DNA of 64,000 bases from the NCBI GenBank assembly GCA_963977125.1, contig CAXBNJ010000003.1:1-64000 (forward strand), written 5' to 3'. The stretch comes from UBA2705 sp963977125 (GTDB taxonomy: Bacteria; Pseudomonadota; Alphaproteobacteria; Micavibrionales; Micavibrionaceae). The notes under the pieces were generated by a model. That model had not been told where the DNA came from. It saw nothing but the letters and a program-made list of their open reading frames with translations, and searched no databases. This document shows, piece by piece, positions 8,560-17,696 of the stretch. Both the position numbers and the translations under genes were made by a program. Each line of letters begins with the position of its first letter. Within the stretch, counting starts at the first letter, position 1.

Positions 8560-9171
8560 CTATGCTGTTTTTTTCATTTTATTTTTAGAGCATTTAATTT
8601 TACCAAGAAGCTTACCAAAGCGCATCACATTATCAATGCGCTTATCTAAATGATCCTGTGTCTTTTGTTGATCTGTGCTCTCATCTTGCAGCCATGTAAA
8701 CGTTGTCGAGGCCAATATGCCAGAGAGTAATGCACGCTTAGTATAGCGGTTATGATCATGCGATACATCCCCCGCCCAAAGCCAAATACGATCAGCGCTA
8801 TGCCAAAGGTTTTTGCCCGCTTTGGCGCTTCTATAGGGCACGGCCCAATAATTCATGGCGCTGCGCACCGCTTCTTTATGAGGTTCAAGCACCGCAAGGC
8901 GGGTTGTTACGCCGCGGCGAATGCGATCACGTATGCGCATGTCTTCTATATTGGTTTCTTCAAGGCGTATAAGCATTTGACGGTCTGTCCAATCGGAAAA
9001 ATGCTGAATAACACTGGAAATACCATGAGGGAAAACCGCTTCATAGACTTCGCGCTCTAAACCTGCTTTTTCAAGGGCGCGGTAAATCGTTAGATCTTGC
9101 CAGCCATCAAATACGATTTCAGGCAAGGCGGCTTCTAAAATTTGATCTTTAATTTGACATGTTGCGTTCAT
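8560..9171 (-). CDS. COQ9 family ubiquinone biosynthesis protein
   Basis: 203 residues from the ATG at 9171, chosen because AGGAG stands nine bases upstream; a longer frame from 9201 lacks this. COQ9 is a lipid-binding protein with a TetR-like fold that presents ubiquinone intermediates to COQ7 in mitochondria and alphaproteobacteria. Visible marks: a TetR-like N-terminal helical part (ILEAALPEIVFDGWQDLTI), the segment EAVRSAMNYWAVPYRSAKAGKNLWHSADRIWLWAGD, here cited by its ends only (EAVRS to WLWAGD), which is typical of the family, and the TKRALLSGILASTTFTW helix. It is divergent from an ABC1/COQ8-type kinase gene, which supports the pathway. The DotI-like gene follows after a short gap. 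Confidence 0.9.
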   Translation of the reverse strand: MNATCQIKDQILEAALPEIVFDGWQDLTIYRALEKAGLEREVYEAVFPHGISSVIQHFSDWTDRQMLIRLEETNIEDMRIRDRIRRGVTTRLAVLEPHKEAVRSAMNYWAVPYRSAKAGKNLWHSADRIWLWAGDVSHDHNRYTKRALLSGILASTTFTWLQDESTDQQKTQDHLDKRIDNVMRFGKLLGKIKCSKNKMKKTA

Positions 9172-9290
9172 ATTTTTAACTCCTGTGAATAAGAATAGCA
9201 TAGATAATCATCCAAACTCTATTCTTTTCCCGCTTTACACTTGACCTTTTCCGCGTACACTACATTTTATTATAGATCAACCTGCAACCA

Positions 9291-10670
9291 ATGAGCATCG
9301 TGTTTATTATGAGCGAAACAAAAGAAGACCAATCCAACCTAGCCCAGCGTAGTATGCGCTATGGCCGTGTCTCTGCAACAATGGCCGGATTAGGGGCGCG
9401 CCTTGCCGCTGATAAATTTCTAGGTTTAAAAATTGATCAAGCGCAGCACGCGGATCAACTCACCGCCGCTTTGGGTAATTTAAAAGGCCCTTTGATGAAG
9501 GTCGGTCAAATTTTAGCGACCATCCCCGAAGCGCTGCCACCTGAATATGCCAAAGCTTTTCAAGGCCTGCAATCCGAAGCGCCCTCTATGGGCTGGCCGT
9601 TTGTAAAGCGCCGTATGCGCACCGAGCTTGGCCCTGAATGGCCGGCTAAATTTAAACATTTCGAACATGATGCCGCCGCCGCCGCTTCATTGGGGCAAGT
9701 GCATAAGGCTGAGCTACATGACGGTCAAATCGTCGCTTGTAAGCTGCAATATCCTGATATGCACTCCGCCATTGATGCCGATTTAAAGCAGCTCAAATTA
9801 ATGTTTTCTATTTATGCACGTTACGATAAAACCATTTCAACCCAGCATATTCACAGTGAATTAGCGGCGCGATTATTTGAAGAGCTTGATTATGAGCTCG
9901 AAGCGCAGCACATGAAACTCTATGGCTATATGCTACGGGATGAGCCAAATGTTCATGTGCCAGAAGTTATTGAATCACACTCGACTAATCGGTTGTTAAC
10001 CGCGACATGGCAAGACGGCCATAAAATTATGAATTATGTTGAGAGCGACCAAGAAACGCGTAATCAACTGGCGCTAAATATGTTTAAGGCGTGGTATGTG
10101 CCTTTATATCATTACGGCATTATTCACGGCGACCCTCATTTGGGGAATTACACCGTGCGTGACGATCTTTCTATCAATTTACTGGATTTTGGTTGCGTGC
10201 GGATTTTTCCGCCTAAATTTGTTCAAGGTGTAATCACTTTATATAAAGCCTTAATGACAAAAAATGATGATCTTGCGGTTGAAGCTTATGAAAGCTGGGG
10301 CTTTGAGGGGTTAAGCAAAGCCCATATTGAAACGCTTAATGTCTGGGCGGGCTTCCTTTATGGGCCGTTAATGGAAGATAAAATACGCCCCATTGGCGAA
10401 GTTAATAATGGCGTCTATGGCCGCGAAACCGCCGAAAAAGTCCATGAGCGCTTACGTGACCTTGGCGGCATTACTGTGCCGCGCGAATTTGTCTTTATGG
10501 ATCGCGCTGCGCTGGGGCTAGGCTCAGTCTTTTTGCACTTAAAAGCGGAAGTGAATTGGTATCGCGTTTTTAATGAAATGATAGACGGCTTTGATATGGC
10601 GGTGTTACAGCAAAGCCAAGATGACGCGCTCGCTTTGTTTGACATTGATAATAAATATACAGCATCTTAA
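9291..10670 (+). CDS. ABC1/UbiB (COQ8-type) atypical protein kinase
   Basis: 459 residues. ABC1 kinases act in ubiquinone synthesis, probably as ATPases that extract or organise lipid intermediates. Signatures are complete: KxGQ (K70-V-G-Q73), alanine-rich loop in place of the glycine loop (AAAAASLGQVHKA, about 126-138), the invariant Lys in VACKLQYP, catalytic HGDPHLGNY (about 281) and the metal-binding LLDFG (about 301). It lacks the C-terminal membrane helices of Escherichia coli UbiB, so it is closer to the COQ8/ADCK3 type. The start could also be the ATG at 9309; neither has a clear ribosome site. It is divergent from the COQ9 gene. Confidence 0.93.
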   Translation: MSIVFIMSETKEDQSNLAQRSMRYGRVSATMAGLGARLAADKFLGLKIDQAQHADQLTAALGNLKGPLMKVGQILATIPEALPPEYAKAFQGLQSEAPSMGWPFVKRRMRTELGPEWPAKFKHFEHDAAAAASLGQVHKAELHDGQIVACKLQYPDMHSAIDADLKQLKLMFSIYARYDKTISTQHIHSELAARLFEELDYELEAQHMKLYGYMLRDEPNVHVPEVIESHSTNRLLTATWQDGHKIMNYVESDQETRNQLALNMFKAWYVPLYHYGIIHGDPHLGNYTVRDDLSINLLDFGCVRIFPPKFVQGVITLYKALMTKNDDLAVEAYESWGFEGLSKAHIETLNVWAGFLYGPLMEDKIRPIGEVNNGVYGRETAEKVHERLRDLGGITVPREFVFMDRAALGLGSVFLHLKAEVNWYRVFNEMIDGFDMAVLQQSQDDALALFDIDNKYTAS

Positions 10671-10697
10671 AAAAACCTTGGGGGGCCTTAAAACGCT

Positions 10698-11948
10698 TTA
10701 ACGCGGCAGTAAGATCGTCATTTTACCGGCGGATTTCATTTGCCCTGCCAAGGCTTCGGCCTGCGCGCCATAACCCCAAAATACATCACCGCGTACAGGG
10801 CCGCGAATAGCGCCGCCCGTATCTTGTCCAATCATTAAACGGCGCAATGGCGCATTGTCTTCGGCAGGATGCGCCGCATCGAGCCAAATCGGTAGGCCAT
10901 AAGGATAATATGTATGATCAATCGCCAAAGAGCGCTCAGGGGTCAGCACTATATTTTGCCCGCCAACTGCGCCTTCGCGATCTAATTCTCTGAAAAACAC
11001 ATAAGAGGGATTTTTGTTCAGAAGGTCTTCGGCCTTATCAGGGTTGTTTTTAAGCCATTCACGTATCGCCTGCATCGACATATCTTCGCGGCTAATCTGT
11101 TCATCTTGAATTAAAAACTTACCAATAGCGTGATAAGGGTGACCGTTTTGCCCTGCATAACCGACAAATCTATACGCGCTTTGTTCGGCGGTATCTGCTT
11201 GATCTGTATCTTTGCGCATCGTGACGCGGCCAGAGCCTTGGATATGTAAGAAAAACACATCGACTAAATCATCAGCCCAAAGTAAGACTTCAACATCGAG
11301 GCCTTTATCTTCAATAGTGGCGCGGTCGGCATAAGGGCGCAGGCGGCCATTTTTTACCATGCCGGCAATGCGGCGGCCTTTTAAGTCATCACGGAATTCG
11401 CCAAGGTCAACCATTACCAAATCATCTGGCTTGGCATAGAGCGGATATTTATAACGAGCATCAGGGCTGGCAGCGCCATTGAGTGAGGCCACATAATAGC
11501 CTGTAAACAAACCATCATCTTCGTCGTTAGCCCAGGCTTGATAAGGGGTGAAATGTGTTTCAAAAAACAGTCGCGCATCTTGATCATCTGAGATTATCGC
11601 TTGCGATAAATCAGCACAGATAGAACGCCATTGATCCCAAGTGCCAAAACGTGGATCATCACCATCAAAATCGCCTTGGCGTTTTGAGGCCGCAATCGGC
11701 GCGCATGAATTTTTAAAGGCGGCTAAAGCTTGCTGCTGATTATCATCGCGCCAGCCTGTAAGGCTTTCATAACTGGTTGGTTGTAAATTCAAAATGGCGC
11801 GCATGGCTTCATCCTCTTTTTTATCACAAGCAGAAACCATCAAAATAAGCCCAAGAAAAGCACAAAGCCCGAAGGTCTTAGACTGAGGTTTAAGGGGGAG
11901 AATCGTTGAGCGTAAAAGCGAAAGGGAGAGAAGCTGAGCCATTATCAT
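10698..11948 (-). CDS. mltA: Membrane-bound lytic murein transglycosylase A, lipoprotein
   Basis: 416 residues. Cleaves peptidoglycan glycan strands with formation of anhydromuramyl ends. The N-terminus holds a lipobox LMVSAC with acylated Cys41, preceded by a hydrophobic stretch, so the enzyme is anchored to the outer membrane. The middle has the MltA insert domain (GLFTGYYVASLNG, FFLHIQGSGRV, RFVGYAGQNG), and the C-terminal 3D domain carries the aspartates, including the catalytic one in MIGQDTGGAIRGPVRGDVFWG. Start is ATG at 11948 or 11942; the lipobox position allows either. It lies directly downstream of the Tim44-like gene, as in many alphaproteobacteria. Confidence 0.95.
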   Translation of the reverse strand: MIMAQLLSLSLLRSTILPLKPQSKTFGLCAFLGLILMVSACDKKEDEAMRAILNLQPTSYESLTGWRDDNQQQALAAFKNSCAPIAASKRQGDFDGDDPRFGTWDQWRSICADLSQAIISDDQDARLFFETHFTPYQAWANDEDDGLFTGYYVASLNGAASPDARYKYPLYAKPDDLVMVDLGEFRDDLKGRRIAGMVKNGRLRPYADRATIEDKGLDVEVLLWADDLVDVFFLHIQGSGRVTMRKDTDQADTAEQSAYRFVGYAGQNGHPYHAIGKFLIQDEQISREDMSMQAIREWLKNNPDKAEDLLNKNPSYVFFRELDREGAVGGQNIVLTPERSLAIDHTYYPYGLPIWLDAAHPAEDNAPLRRLMIGQDTGGAIRGPVRGDVFWGYGAQAEALAGQMKSAGKMTILLPR

Positions 11949-12052
11949 TTTTCTTAACTATAAAATAGAATAAGCTGCGCGAACATCGTGAACCGCCCCC
12001 TTGTTTTCAAGCATAATCTTGCACAAGAATGGGCGGCACGTATGTTGATTGT

Positions 12053-12754
12053 CTATTCAGATGTATCAGGAATAGGCGTTTTATGATCTTCGACTTCATC
12101 ATCGCGTGTTTCATAAACAAGCCATGTTGGCTCTTTTGATTTGATTTTGCGACCAAAGACCCAAACATCAACCATTTCAGTAATGCGTTCAGGGTCACCT
12201 GCAATGATTTTATCGTCTTTATCACTAATAACGCAGGTTTCATCGGCTGTGAAACGGATAGAGACATAAGCAAAGCCATCTTTTTCTGAGACGTCAATTA
12301 ACTCAGCTTTACGCACGGCATGAATTTCTGTTGAGACGGTTTCGCCTTTTTTACTACGCTCATCAATAACTTGCGTAAATGATTTACATACGCTAGGCGC
12401 GAGCAGCATTTCTAATACGTCTTTTTCGCCTTTGGCAAACGCTTCAACGACCATAACAAAAGCATCTTTGGCGTTTTCAACCAATTTAACAGGGTCAAAA
12501 TCACGCATAGAGCGTGTTAGAGCTTCAACTTGCGTGCTGACTTCATCTGATAAATCTAATTTCTTTAAAGCGGCGCTTTCAGCTTGCGCGAAAGGGAGGC
12601 CATCAATGCCGACAATATTTTCGACTTTGGCGCTAACATCTAAATAAGGGTTAGGGCGTTGTTGTTCATCGCTGTTGCGCGTACCCAAAACATTACGTAG
12701 CCAGATAACGAGTACAGCGGCAATCACTGCGTAAATAAGAATATCGGTTTGCAC
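12053..12754 (-). CDS. Tim44/TimA-like membrane protein
   Basis: 233 residues; GTG start at 12754 with AAGGAT upstream. One N-terminal transmembrane helix (about 5-22, ILIYAVIAAVLVIWL) is followed by a linker and a C-terminal Tim44-like domain (about 90-225) with the KDAFVMVVEAFAKGEKDVLEMLL helix region and the VDVWVFGRKIKSKEPTWLVYETRD ending, here given by its first and last words VDVWVF and WLVYET. In mitochondria Tim44 tethers Hsp70 to the import channel; the bacterial form (TimA) is thought to act at the inner membrane in protein translocation. The order mltA-timA with divergent secB is a conserved alphaproteobacterial arrangement and supports the call. Confidence 0.9.
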   Translation of the reverse strand: MQTDILIYAVIAAVLVIWLRNVLGTRNSDEQQRPNPYLDVSAKVENIVGIDGLPFAQAESAALKKLDLSDEVSTQVEALTRSMRDFDPVKLVENAKDAFVMVVEAFAKGEKDVLEMLLAPSVCKSFTQVIDERSKKGETVSTEIHAVRKAELIDVSEKDGFAYVSIRFTADETCVISDKDDKIIAGDPERITEMVDVWVFGRKIKSKEPTWLVYETRDDEVEDHKTPIPDTSE

Positions 12755-12988
12755 TTAATTTAATCCTTGTTTGATTTATAAATCACATAGAACTCCATTA
12801 TAGTCGTTTCGGGACAAAAACCCAACATATGATTATGCACATTATAAAATATTCGATAAAAACACTCTCGATCATATAATGATATGCACGCATTGCACAA
12901 GATTATTACAGCCAATGCTTGAGTTTACAGGCTCTGCATGGTAATACCGTTAACAGTTAAATAACCTCCAAATTGATAGAGATTGAAC

Positions 12989-13486
12989 ATGAGCGATAAA
13001 GATATAACAACAGCCGTTGAAACGACCGCAACAGAGCCAACAGTGCCTGTAATGATCCACGCGCAATATATTAAGGATCTTTCTTTTGAAAACCCTTTAG
13101 CGCCTGAAAGCCTACGTGCTGGTAAATCACAGCCTGAAATGGACATAGATATCCAAATGGAATCTAACCCTGTGAAAGACGAAAAATTAAAGAATTTATA
13201 CGAAGTGGTTTTGAAACTTTCTGCGACAGCGAAACGTGATGGCGAAGTGGCCTTTATCGCAGAAATCGCTTATGGCGTGACTGTATCACTCGGTGACCTG
13301 CCAGAAGATCAACATCACCCATTTTTGTTAATCGAAGTGCCACGCCAAGCTTTCCCATTTGCGCGTCAAATTTTGGGTAACATAACGCAGCAAGGTGGTT
13401 ATGCCCCATTATTGCTGAACCCTGTTGATTTCCAAGCGATGTATATGCAGCGCTTTGCTAAAAAATCACAGGAAACAGCCGCTTAA
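12989..13486 (+). CDS. secB: Protein-export chaperone SecB
   Basis: 165 residues from the ATG at 12989; an in-frame TTG two codons earlier is less likely. SecB is a tetrameric cytoplasmic chaperone that keeps preproteins unfolded and hands them to SecA. The sequence follows the family: YIKDLSFENPLAP at the start, a central strand KLSATAKRDGEVAFIAEIAYG, here cited by KLSATA and AYG, the LLIEVPRQAFPFARQI segment, and GYAPLLLNPVDFQAMYMQR near the end. It is divergent from timA and ends at a terminator. Confidence 0.97.
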   Translation: MSDKDITTAVETTATEPTVPVMIHAQYIKDLSFENPLAPESLRAGKSQPEMDIDIQMESNPVKDEKLKNLYEVVLKLSATAKRDGEVAFIAEIAYGVTVSLGDLPEDQHHPFLLIEVPRQAFPFARQILGNITQQGGYAPLLLNPVDFQAMYMQRFAKKSQETAA

Positions 13487-13530
13487 TACTTAATAGAAGT
13501 ATTTAAGTGTTGTTTTGAAATTAATACGAA

Positions 13531-13556
13531 AAAGGGGGCTGATTGCGCCCTTTTTT
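13531..13556 (+). terminator. Rho-independent terminator of secB
   Basis: Stem AAAGGGGGC (13531-13539) with GCGCCCTTT (13545-13553), one mismatch, followed by a short T run. It lies 45 bases after the secB stop and just before the convergent mnmE end. Confidence 0.75.
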
Positions 13557-13577
13557 ATGCTCTATTCATGAAATAAA

Positions 13578-14945
13578 CTACTTACCGATACAAAAATCGT
13601 GGAAAATCACATCAAGCAGGTCTTCAACATCGACGCGGCCTGTAATGCGTCCCAAAGCGCGCATCGCAAGGCGCATATCTTCAGCGGCAAGTTCGGGGAG
13701 ATCAATCGCTAAGGCGCGCAATAATGATTCACGAACATCAAGCAGCGCTTCACGGTGGCGCGCGCGGGTAATTGTCGGGGATTCTCGGTCGCCAAATATC
13801 CCTGCAATACGTTCAGTCAAGCGCACCAAAAGGCGGTCTATGCCTTCTTCTTCTTTAACAGAAATACAAATCGGTTTTTTATCGGCAATATTGGGGATCG
13901 GGCCATCATATAAATCGATTTTATTAACAATGATCAGGGCGTTGTCATCATTGAGCTGCAATGTATTTAAATCTAAGTCAGGCATTTCTGTGCCGTTAAA
14001 CATCAGCAGTTTTATATCCGCTTTATGGGCAAGTTCAATTGCGCGGCGTATGCCTTCGCTTTCAATCATATCATGACCGTTGCTGCCGCCTTGGGCATCA
14101 AGCTGTTCTGGCCTTAGTCCCGCTGTGTCGGCTAAAGTCACGGGGTAGCCGCCCAAATCCAAATGCGTCTCAATCACATCGCGCGTTGTACCCGCCATTT
14201 CCGAGACTATAGCGACGTCGCGCTTAGCCAGCGCGTTTAATAAGGAGGATTTTCCTGCATTAGGCGCACCAATAATCACAACCTGCACGCCTTCGCGCAA
14301 ACGCTCACCGCGACGGTTATCATCTAAATGATCCGCGATTTCATCGCTCAGTGCGCCGAGCTTATCACGCATTTTTGAAAAGGCTGTGTCTTCAAGGTCT
14401 TCATCTTCGGAAAAATCAATATCAGCTTCCATATAAGCAAGCATGTTTTTCAAACGATCCGCCCAATCAATATATACGGCACTTAATTTGCCTTCTAATT
14501 GAATAAGCGCTTGGCGATGCTGCGCTTCGGTGTCGGCGTGGATTAAATCAGCAATGCCTTCGGCCTCAATTAAATCCATTTTATCATTTTGAAAAGCCCG
14601 GCGTGAGAACTCGCCCGCCTCAGCCATGCGATGGCCATATAGGGTCGATAAAGCCGCCAGCGCCATATTGCGTACGGCAAGCCCACCATGAATGTGATAT
14701 TCCACCACATCTTCGCCAGTAAAGCTGTGTGGGCCATGAAAAGCGATAACCATCGCTTGGTCGATTACATATGAATCGCTTGGACGGAAAAGTTTACGCA
14801 AATAGGTGCGGCGCGGTTGATAAGCCTCCACGGGTTTTTGCGTAAGCGCAGCAAGGCCTGCAAGCGCCTGCGGCCCAGAAGCCCGAATAACGGCAACGCC
14901 GCTTGTGCCTGGCGCGGTTGATAATGCATAAATAGTGTGTTTCAC
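13578..14945 (-). CDS. mnmE: tRNA uridine-5-carboxymethylaminomethyl modification GTPase MnmE
   Basis: 455 residues, full length. With MnmG it modifies U34 of tRNAs that read split codon boxes. The N-terminal tetrahydrofolate-binding domain (1-120) has GEDVVEYHIHGG; the helical domain surrounds a G domain with G1 GAPNAGKS (226-233), switch GTTRD, G3 DTAGLR and G4 NKID. The C-terminal FCIGK, with the conserved Cys, is intact. mnmE often neighbours mnmG and parAB in alphaproteobacteria; here it is separate from them and sits by secB. Confidence 0.97.
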   Translation of the reverse strand: MKHTIYALSTAPGTSGVAVIRASGPQALAGLAALTQKPVEAYQPRRTYLRKLFRPSDSYVIDQAMVIAFHGPHSFTGEDVVEYHIHGGLAVRNMALAALSTLYGHRMAEAGEFSRRAFQNDKMDLIEAEGIADLIHADTEAQHRQALIQLEGKLSAVYIDWADRLKNMLAYMEADIDFSEDEDLEDTAFSKMRDKLGALSDEIADHLDDNRRGERLREGVQVVIIGAPNAGKSSLLNALAKRDVAIVSEMAGTTRDVIETHLDLGGYPVTLADTAGLRPEQLDAQGGSNGHDMIESEGIRRAIELAHKADIKLLMFNGTEMPDLDLNTLQLNDDNALIIVNKIDLYDGPIPNIADKKPICISVKEEEGIDRLLVRLTERIAGIFGDRESPTITRARHREALLDVRESLLRALAIDLPELAAEDMRLAMRALGRITGRVDVEDLLDVIFHDFCIGK

Positions 14946-15106
14946 GAATTATAACTTTCTTAGGCTCAACGCTACTGACGAGCCAGATTCAATATCAGCG
15001 AGAGAGTTTAGCAGATTGCGCTGTTTTCACAATCATTAGCGCATAGATAAATACCGTATTCAAATGCCAAAAAGAATAAAATAAATAAGTTGAATGACCC
15101 TTCCGC

Positions 15107-15445
15107 TTATTTATCTTTCTTATCCTTATCTTCATCGTCGGCGCTGTTTTTTGTCGCCGCGCCAGAAGCCGCCATCCCCATTTGCTGCCAGAACATTTTT
15201 TGCATATCGGTAAAACCTTGGTTCATGCCCTGACTCATATTTTGGCCCATACCTTGCCCCATGCCTTGCATAGTCGCAGGCATCCATGTACGGATAAGCT
15301 CTTCAACGCTAACCGCGCGGATATTTTCTTCGAGGCGTTCTTGCAATTCCTGCATAAGTTTTTCTTGCATCGGCGCCACATCGGGCAGCCCTAAAAACTT
15401 ACGGGCTTCTTCAGGCGTGCATTCTATATCAAAATTTACTTTCAT
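15107..15445 (-). CDS. Small conserved protein of the DUF6489 type
   Basis: 112 residues from the ATG at 15445, which has GAGGA eight bases upstream; a longer frame to 15529 is rejected for lack of such a site. The start MKVNFDIECTPEEARKFLGLPDV, recalled here by its motif TPEEARxFLGLPDV, matches a short alphaproteobacterial family often annotated only as hypothetical and sometimes found near polyhydroxyalkanoate genes. The middle is helical; the end is rich in Gln, Met and Gly (GMGQGM repeats) followed by a charged Asp/Lys tail. The phasin-like look (short, amphipathic, Gln/Met-rich) suggests granule or membrane surface binding, but this is inference. The divergent neighbour is a secreted esterase of the polyhydroxybutyrate depolymerase type. 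Confidence 0.75.
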   Translation of the reverse strand: MKVNFDIECTPEEARKFLGLPDVAPMQEKLMQELQERLEENIRAVSVEELIRTWMPATMQGMGQGMGQNMSQGMNQGFTDMQKMFWQQMGMAASGAATKNSADDEDKDKKDK

Positions 15446-15585
15446 GGATTTTTCCTCGTTTTGTTGTTCTGCTGTATTAATATCATAAATACTGAGCATA
15501 ATCTCCTTGAAAAGATATAGGGATGCCAAACTTAAGGCCTTTTATGTTATGATTTTTAATATAAAAAGAATAATGAGGAGCGTTC

Positions 15586-16515
15586 ATGGCTTATTTGAAA
15601 TCTTTTCGCCGAAAATTCCCCATATTGGTGATGTACGGCTTGTTGTTGACCTCGCTACCTGCTTATGCGGATCAAAGTAAAGGGCGCCTTATAAAAAAAG
15701 TCATGGAGAAAAGAGCGCAGAATAAAAATAGCGATTCTGGATCAACAAAAGGCCTTTATCAAAAAGGTGCAGGTCAAAGCCAGCAAGGCAGTATTAATCG
15801 ACGCAGTTTTATTGTTTATACGCCCCCCGCCCCTTTTGTAGCAAAAAACAGGCCCTTACTTGTTGTTTTACATGGCGGTATGGGTAATGCGGAACAAATA
15901 CAAAATTATATTGGCCTAGAGCCTTTGGCAGACAAGCATGGTTTCATTGTTGTTTATCTCAATGGCACAAAAGTCTCGCGCATCACCTCAGGGAAAAGAG
16001 GCGGCTGGAATGCGGGCGGTTGTTGTGGTCTTCCCGAAAAAAATAAGGTTGATGATATCGGCTATATAAACAAGCTGATTGATTATATGCATCGTCAATA
16101 TGGCATTGACCCAAAGCACGTTTATGGCACAGGTCACTCTAATGGTGGAATGATGACGCAGCGTATTATGTGTGAAACACAGCTTTATAAAAGCGCTGTA
16201 TCTTTATCAGGGACATTGCAGCTTGAACGTCAATCTTGCCCGCAGGCAAAAGGCCGGCACATCATGAATATTCATGGTGTAGAAGACTTTAACCTTCCTG
16301 TTCGGGGCGGCTACACGGTTAAAGGCATCAATAAAAAAACCAATTATAAATCACAAGAATATACGCAAGGCGTTTTTGAACGCTCAGGCGCAGTTTATGA
16401 TGTGGTATTGCTTGAGGGTGCTGATCATAGCCCCGAGAGCCTTAATGCTGCTTTATGGGCTCAAGAGGGTATATCTCTGCCGCAAAAAATAGTCTCTTAT
16501 TTGGAATTGGACTAA
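15586..16515 (+). CDS. Secreted esterase of the PHB depolymerase / feruloyl esterase (LpqC) family
   Basis: 309 residues with a clear GAGGAG ribosome site. N-terminal signal peptide about 1-28, ending near LPAYA-DQ. The catalytic domain has the HGG oxyanion segment (LLVVLHGGMGNAEQ), a Cys-rich loop WNAGGCCG, the nucleophile elbow GTGHSNGGM with Ser185, and the late His in GADHSPES. These enzymes hydrolyse short polyester or hydroxycinnamate esters outside the cytoplasm; the exact substrate cannot be told. It lies 75 bases upstream of the formaldehyde operon but with its own ribosome site, so co-transcription is possible and not proven. Confidence 0.88.
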   Translation: MAYLKSFRRKFPILVMYGLLLTSLPAYADQSKGRLIKKVMEKRAQNKNSDSGSTKGLYQKGAGQSQQGSINRRSFIVYTPPAPFVAKNRPLLVVLHGGMGNAEQIQNYIGLEPLADKHGFIVVYLNGTKVSRITSGKRGGWNAGGCCGLPEKNKVDDIGYINKLIDYMHRQYGIDPKHVYGTGHSNGGMMTQRIMCETQLYKSAVSLSGTLQLERQSCPQAKGRHIMNIHGVEDFNLPVRGGYTVKGINKKTNYKSQEYTQGVFERSGAVYDVVLLEGADHSPESLNAALWAQEGISLPQKIVSYLELD

Positions 16516-16589
16516 ATACGCGCCTTGCCCCGTGATCCTGAATCATCTATTTTGCAGTTTGTTGGATATTTTAACTGAGGAAAAAACAC

Positions 16590-17696
16590 ATGAAAACGCG
16601 CGCTGCGATCGCTTATAAAGCTGGAAGCCCTTTGGTTATTGAAACCTTAGACTTAGAAGGACCAAAAGCCGGTGAAGTCCTTGTCGAAAACATGGCTACA
16701 GGCGTATGCCATACAGATGCGTTCACATTATCTGGTGATGACCCAGAAGGTGAATTTCCTGTTGTTTTGGGGCATGAAGGCGCGGGTATTGTTCGTGAAA
16801 TTGGCGCTGGGGTAACGTCTGTTAAGGTGGGTGATCATGTGATTCCGCTTTATACGCCTGAATGCCGCGAATGTGATTATTGTTTACATCCGAAAACTAA
16901 CTTATGCCAATCTATTCGCTCCACACAAGGGGCCGGGCTTATGCCAGATGGCACAAGCCGCTTTTCTTTAAACGGTAAGCCCATACTCCATTATATGGGA
17001 ACATCGACATTTTCGAACTTTACTGTATTGCCTGCAATCGCTGTGGCGAAAATTCGCAAAGACGCGCCTTTTGAAAAAGTTTGCTATATTGGTTGCGGCG
17101 TCACAACAGGCATTGGCGCGGTTGTGTTTGATGCCAAAGTTGAACCGGGCTCTACCGTTGCGGTCTTTGGCCTTGGCGGTATTGGCCTCAATGTTATCCA
17201 AGGCGCGCGCATGGTCGGCGCGAGCCGTATTATCGGCATTGATATTAACCCGAGCAAAGTGGCGCTCGCTAAAAAATTCGGCATGACGGATTTTATCAAT
17301 CCAAAAGAAACCCCGAATGTTGTTGAGGCGATTTGCGACCTGACCAGTGGCGGCGTTGATTATAGCTTTGAGTGTATCGGCAATGTTGACTTGATGCGCC
17401 AAGCATTGGAATGCTGCCATAAAGGCTGGGGCGAAAGTGTGATTATTGGCGTTGCGGGCGCGGGCAAAGAGATTGCCACGCGGCCATTTCAATTAGTAAC
17501 GGGCCGCGTTTGGCGTGGTTCGGCCTTTGGCGGGGCGCGTGGACGTACAGATGTGCCGAAAATTGTTGATTGGTATATGGATGGTAAAATCAATATTGAT
17601 GACTTAATCACTCATACAATGCCCTTGGATGAAATTAATACAGCCTTTGATTTAATGCATGAAGGCAAAAGCATTCGCAGTGTGGTGCTGTATTAA
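16590..17696 (+). CDS. frmA: S-(hydroxymethyl)glutathione dehydrogenase / class III alcohol dehydrogenase
   Basis: 368 residues, full length. Oxidises S-hydroxymethylglutathione, the adduct of formaldehyde and glutathione, to S-formylglutathione with NAD. Catalytic zinc ligands C40 and H62 (ATGVCHTD, GHEGAG) and the structural zinc cysteines C92, C95, C98 and C106 are present, as is the Rossmann motif VAVFGLGGIGLN. GAGGA lies before the ATG. The stop overlaps the start of the S-formylglutathione hydrolase gene (TAATGA), so the two steps of the pathway are translationally coupled. Also called adhC in many genomes. Confidence 0.97.
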   Translation: MKTRAAIAYKAGSPLVIETLDLEGPKAGEVLVENMATGVCHTDAFTLSGDDPEGEFPVVLGHEGAGIVREIGAGVTSVKVGDHVIPLYTPECRECDYCLHPKTNLCQSIRSTQGAGLMPDGTSRFSLNGKPILHYMGTSTFSNFTVLPAIAVAKIRKDAPFEKVCYIGCGVTTGIGAVVFDAKVEPGSTVAVFGLGGIGLNVIQGARMVGASRIIGIDINPSKVALAKKFGMTDFINPKETPNVVEAICDLTSGGVDYSFECIGNVDLMRQALECCHKGWGESVIIGVAGAGKEIATRPFQLVTGRVWRGSAFGGARGRTDVPKIVDWYMDGKINIDDLITHTMPLDEINTAFDLMHEGKSIRSVVLY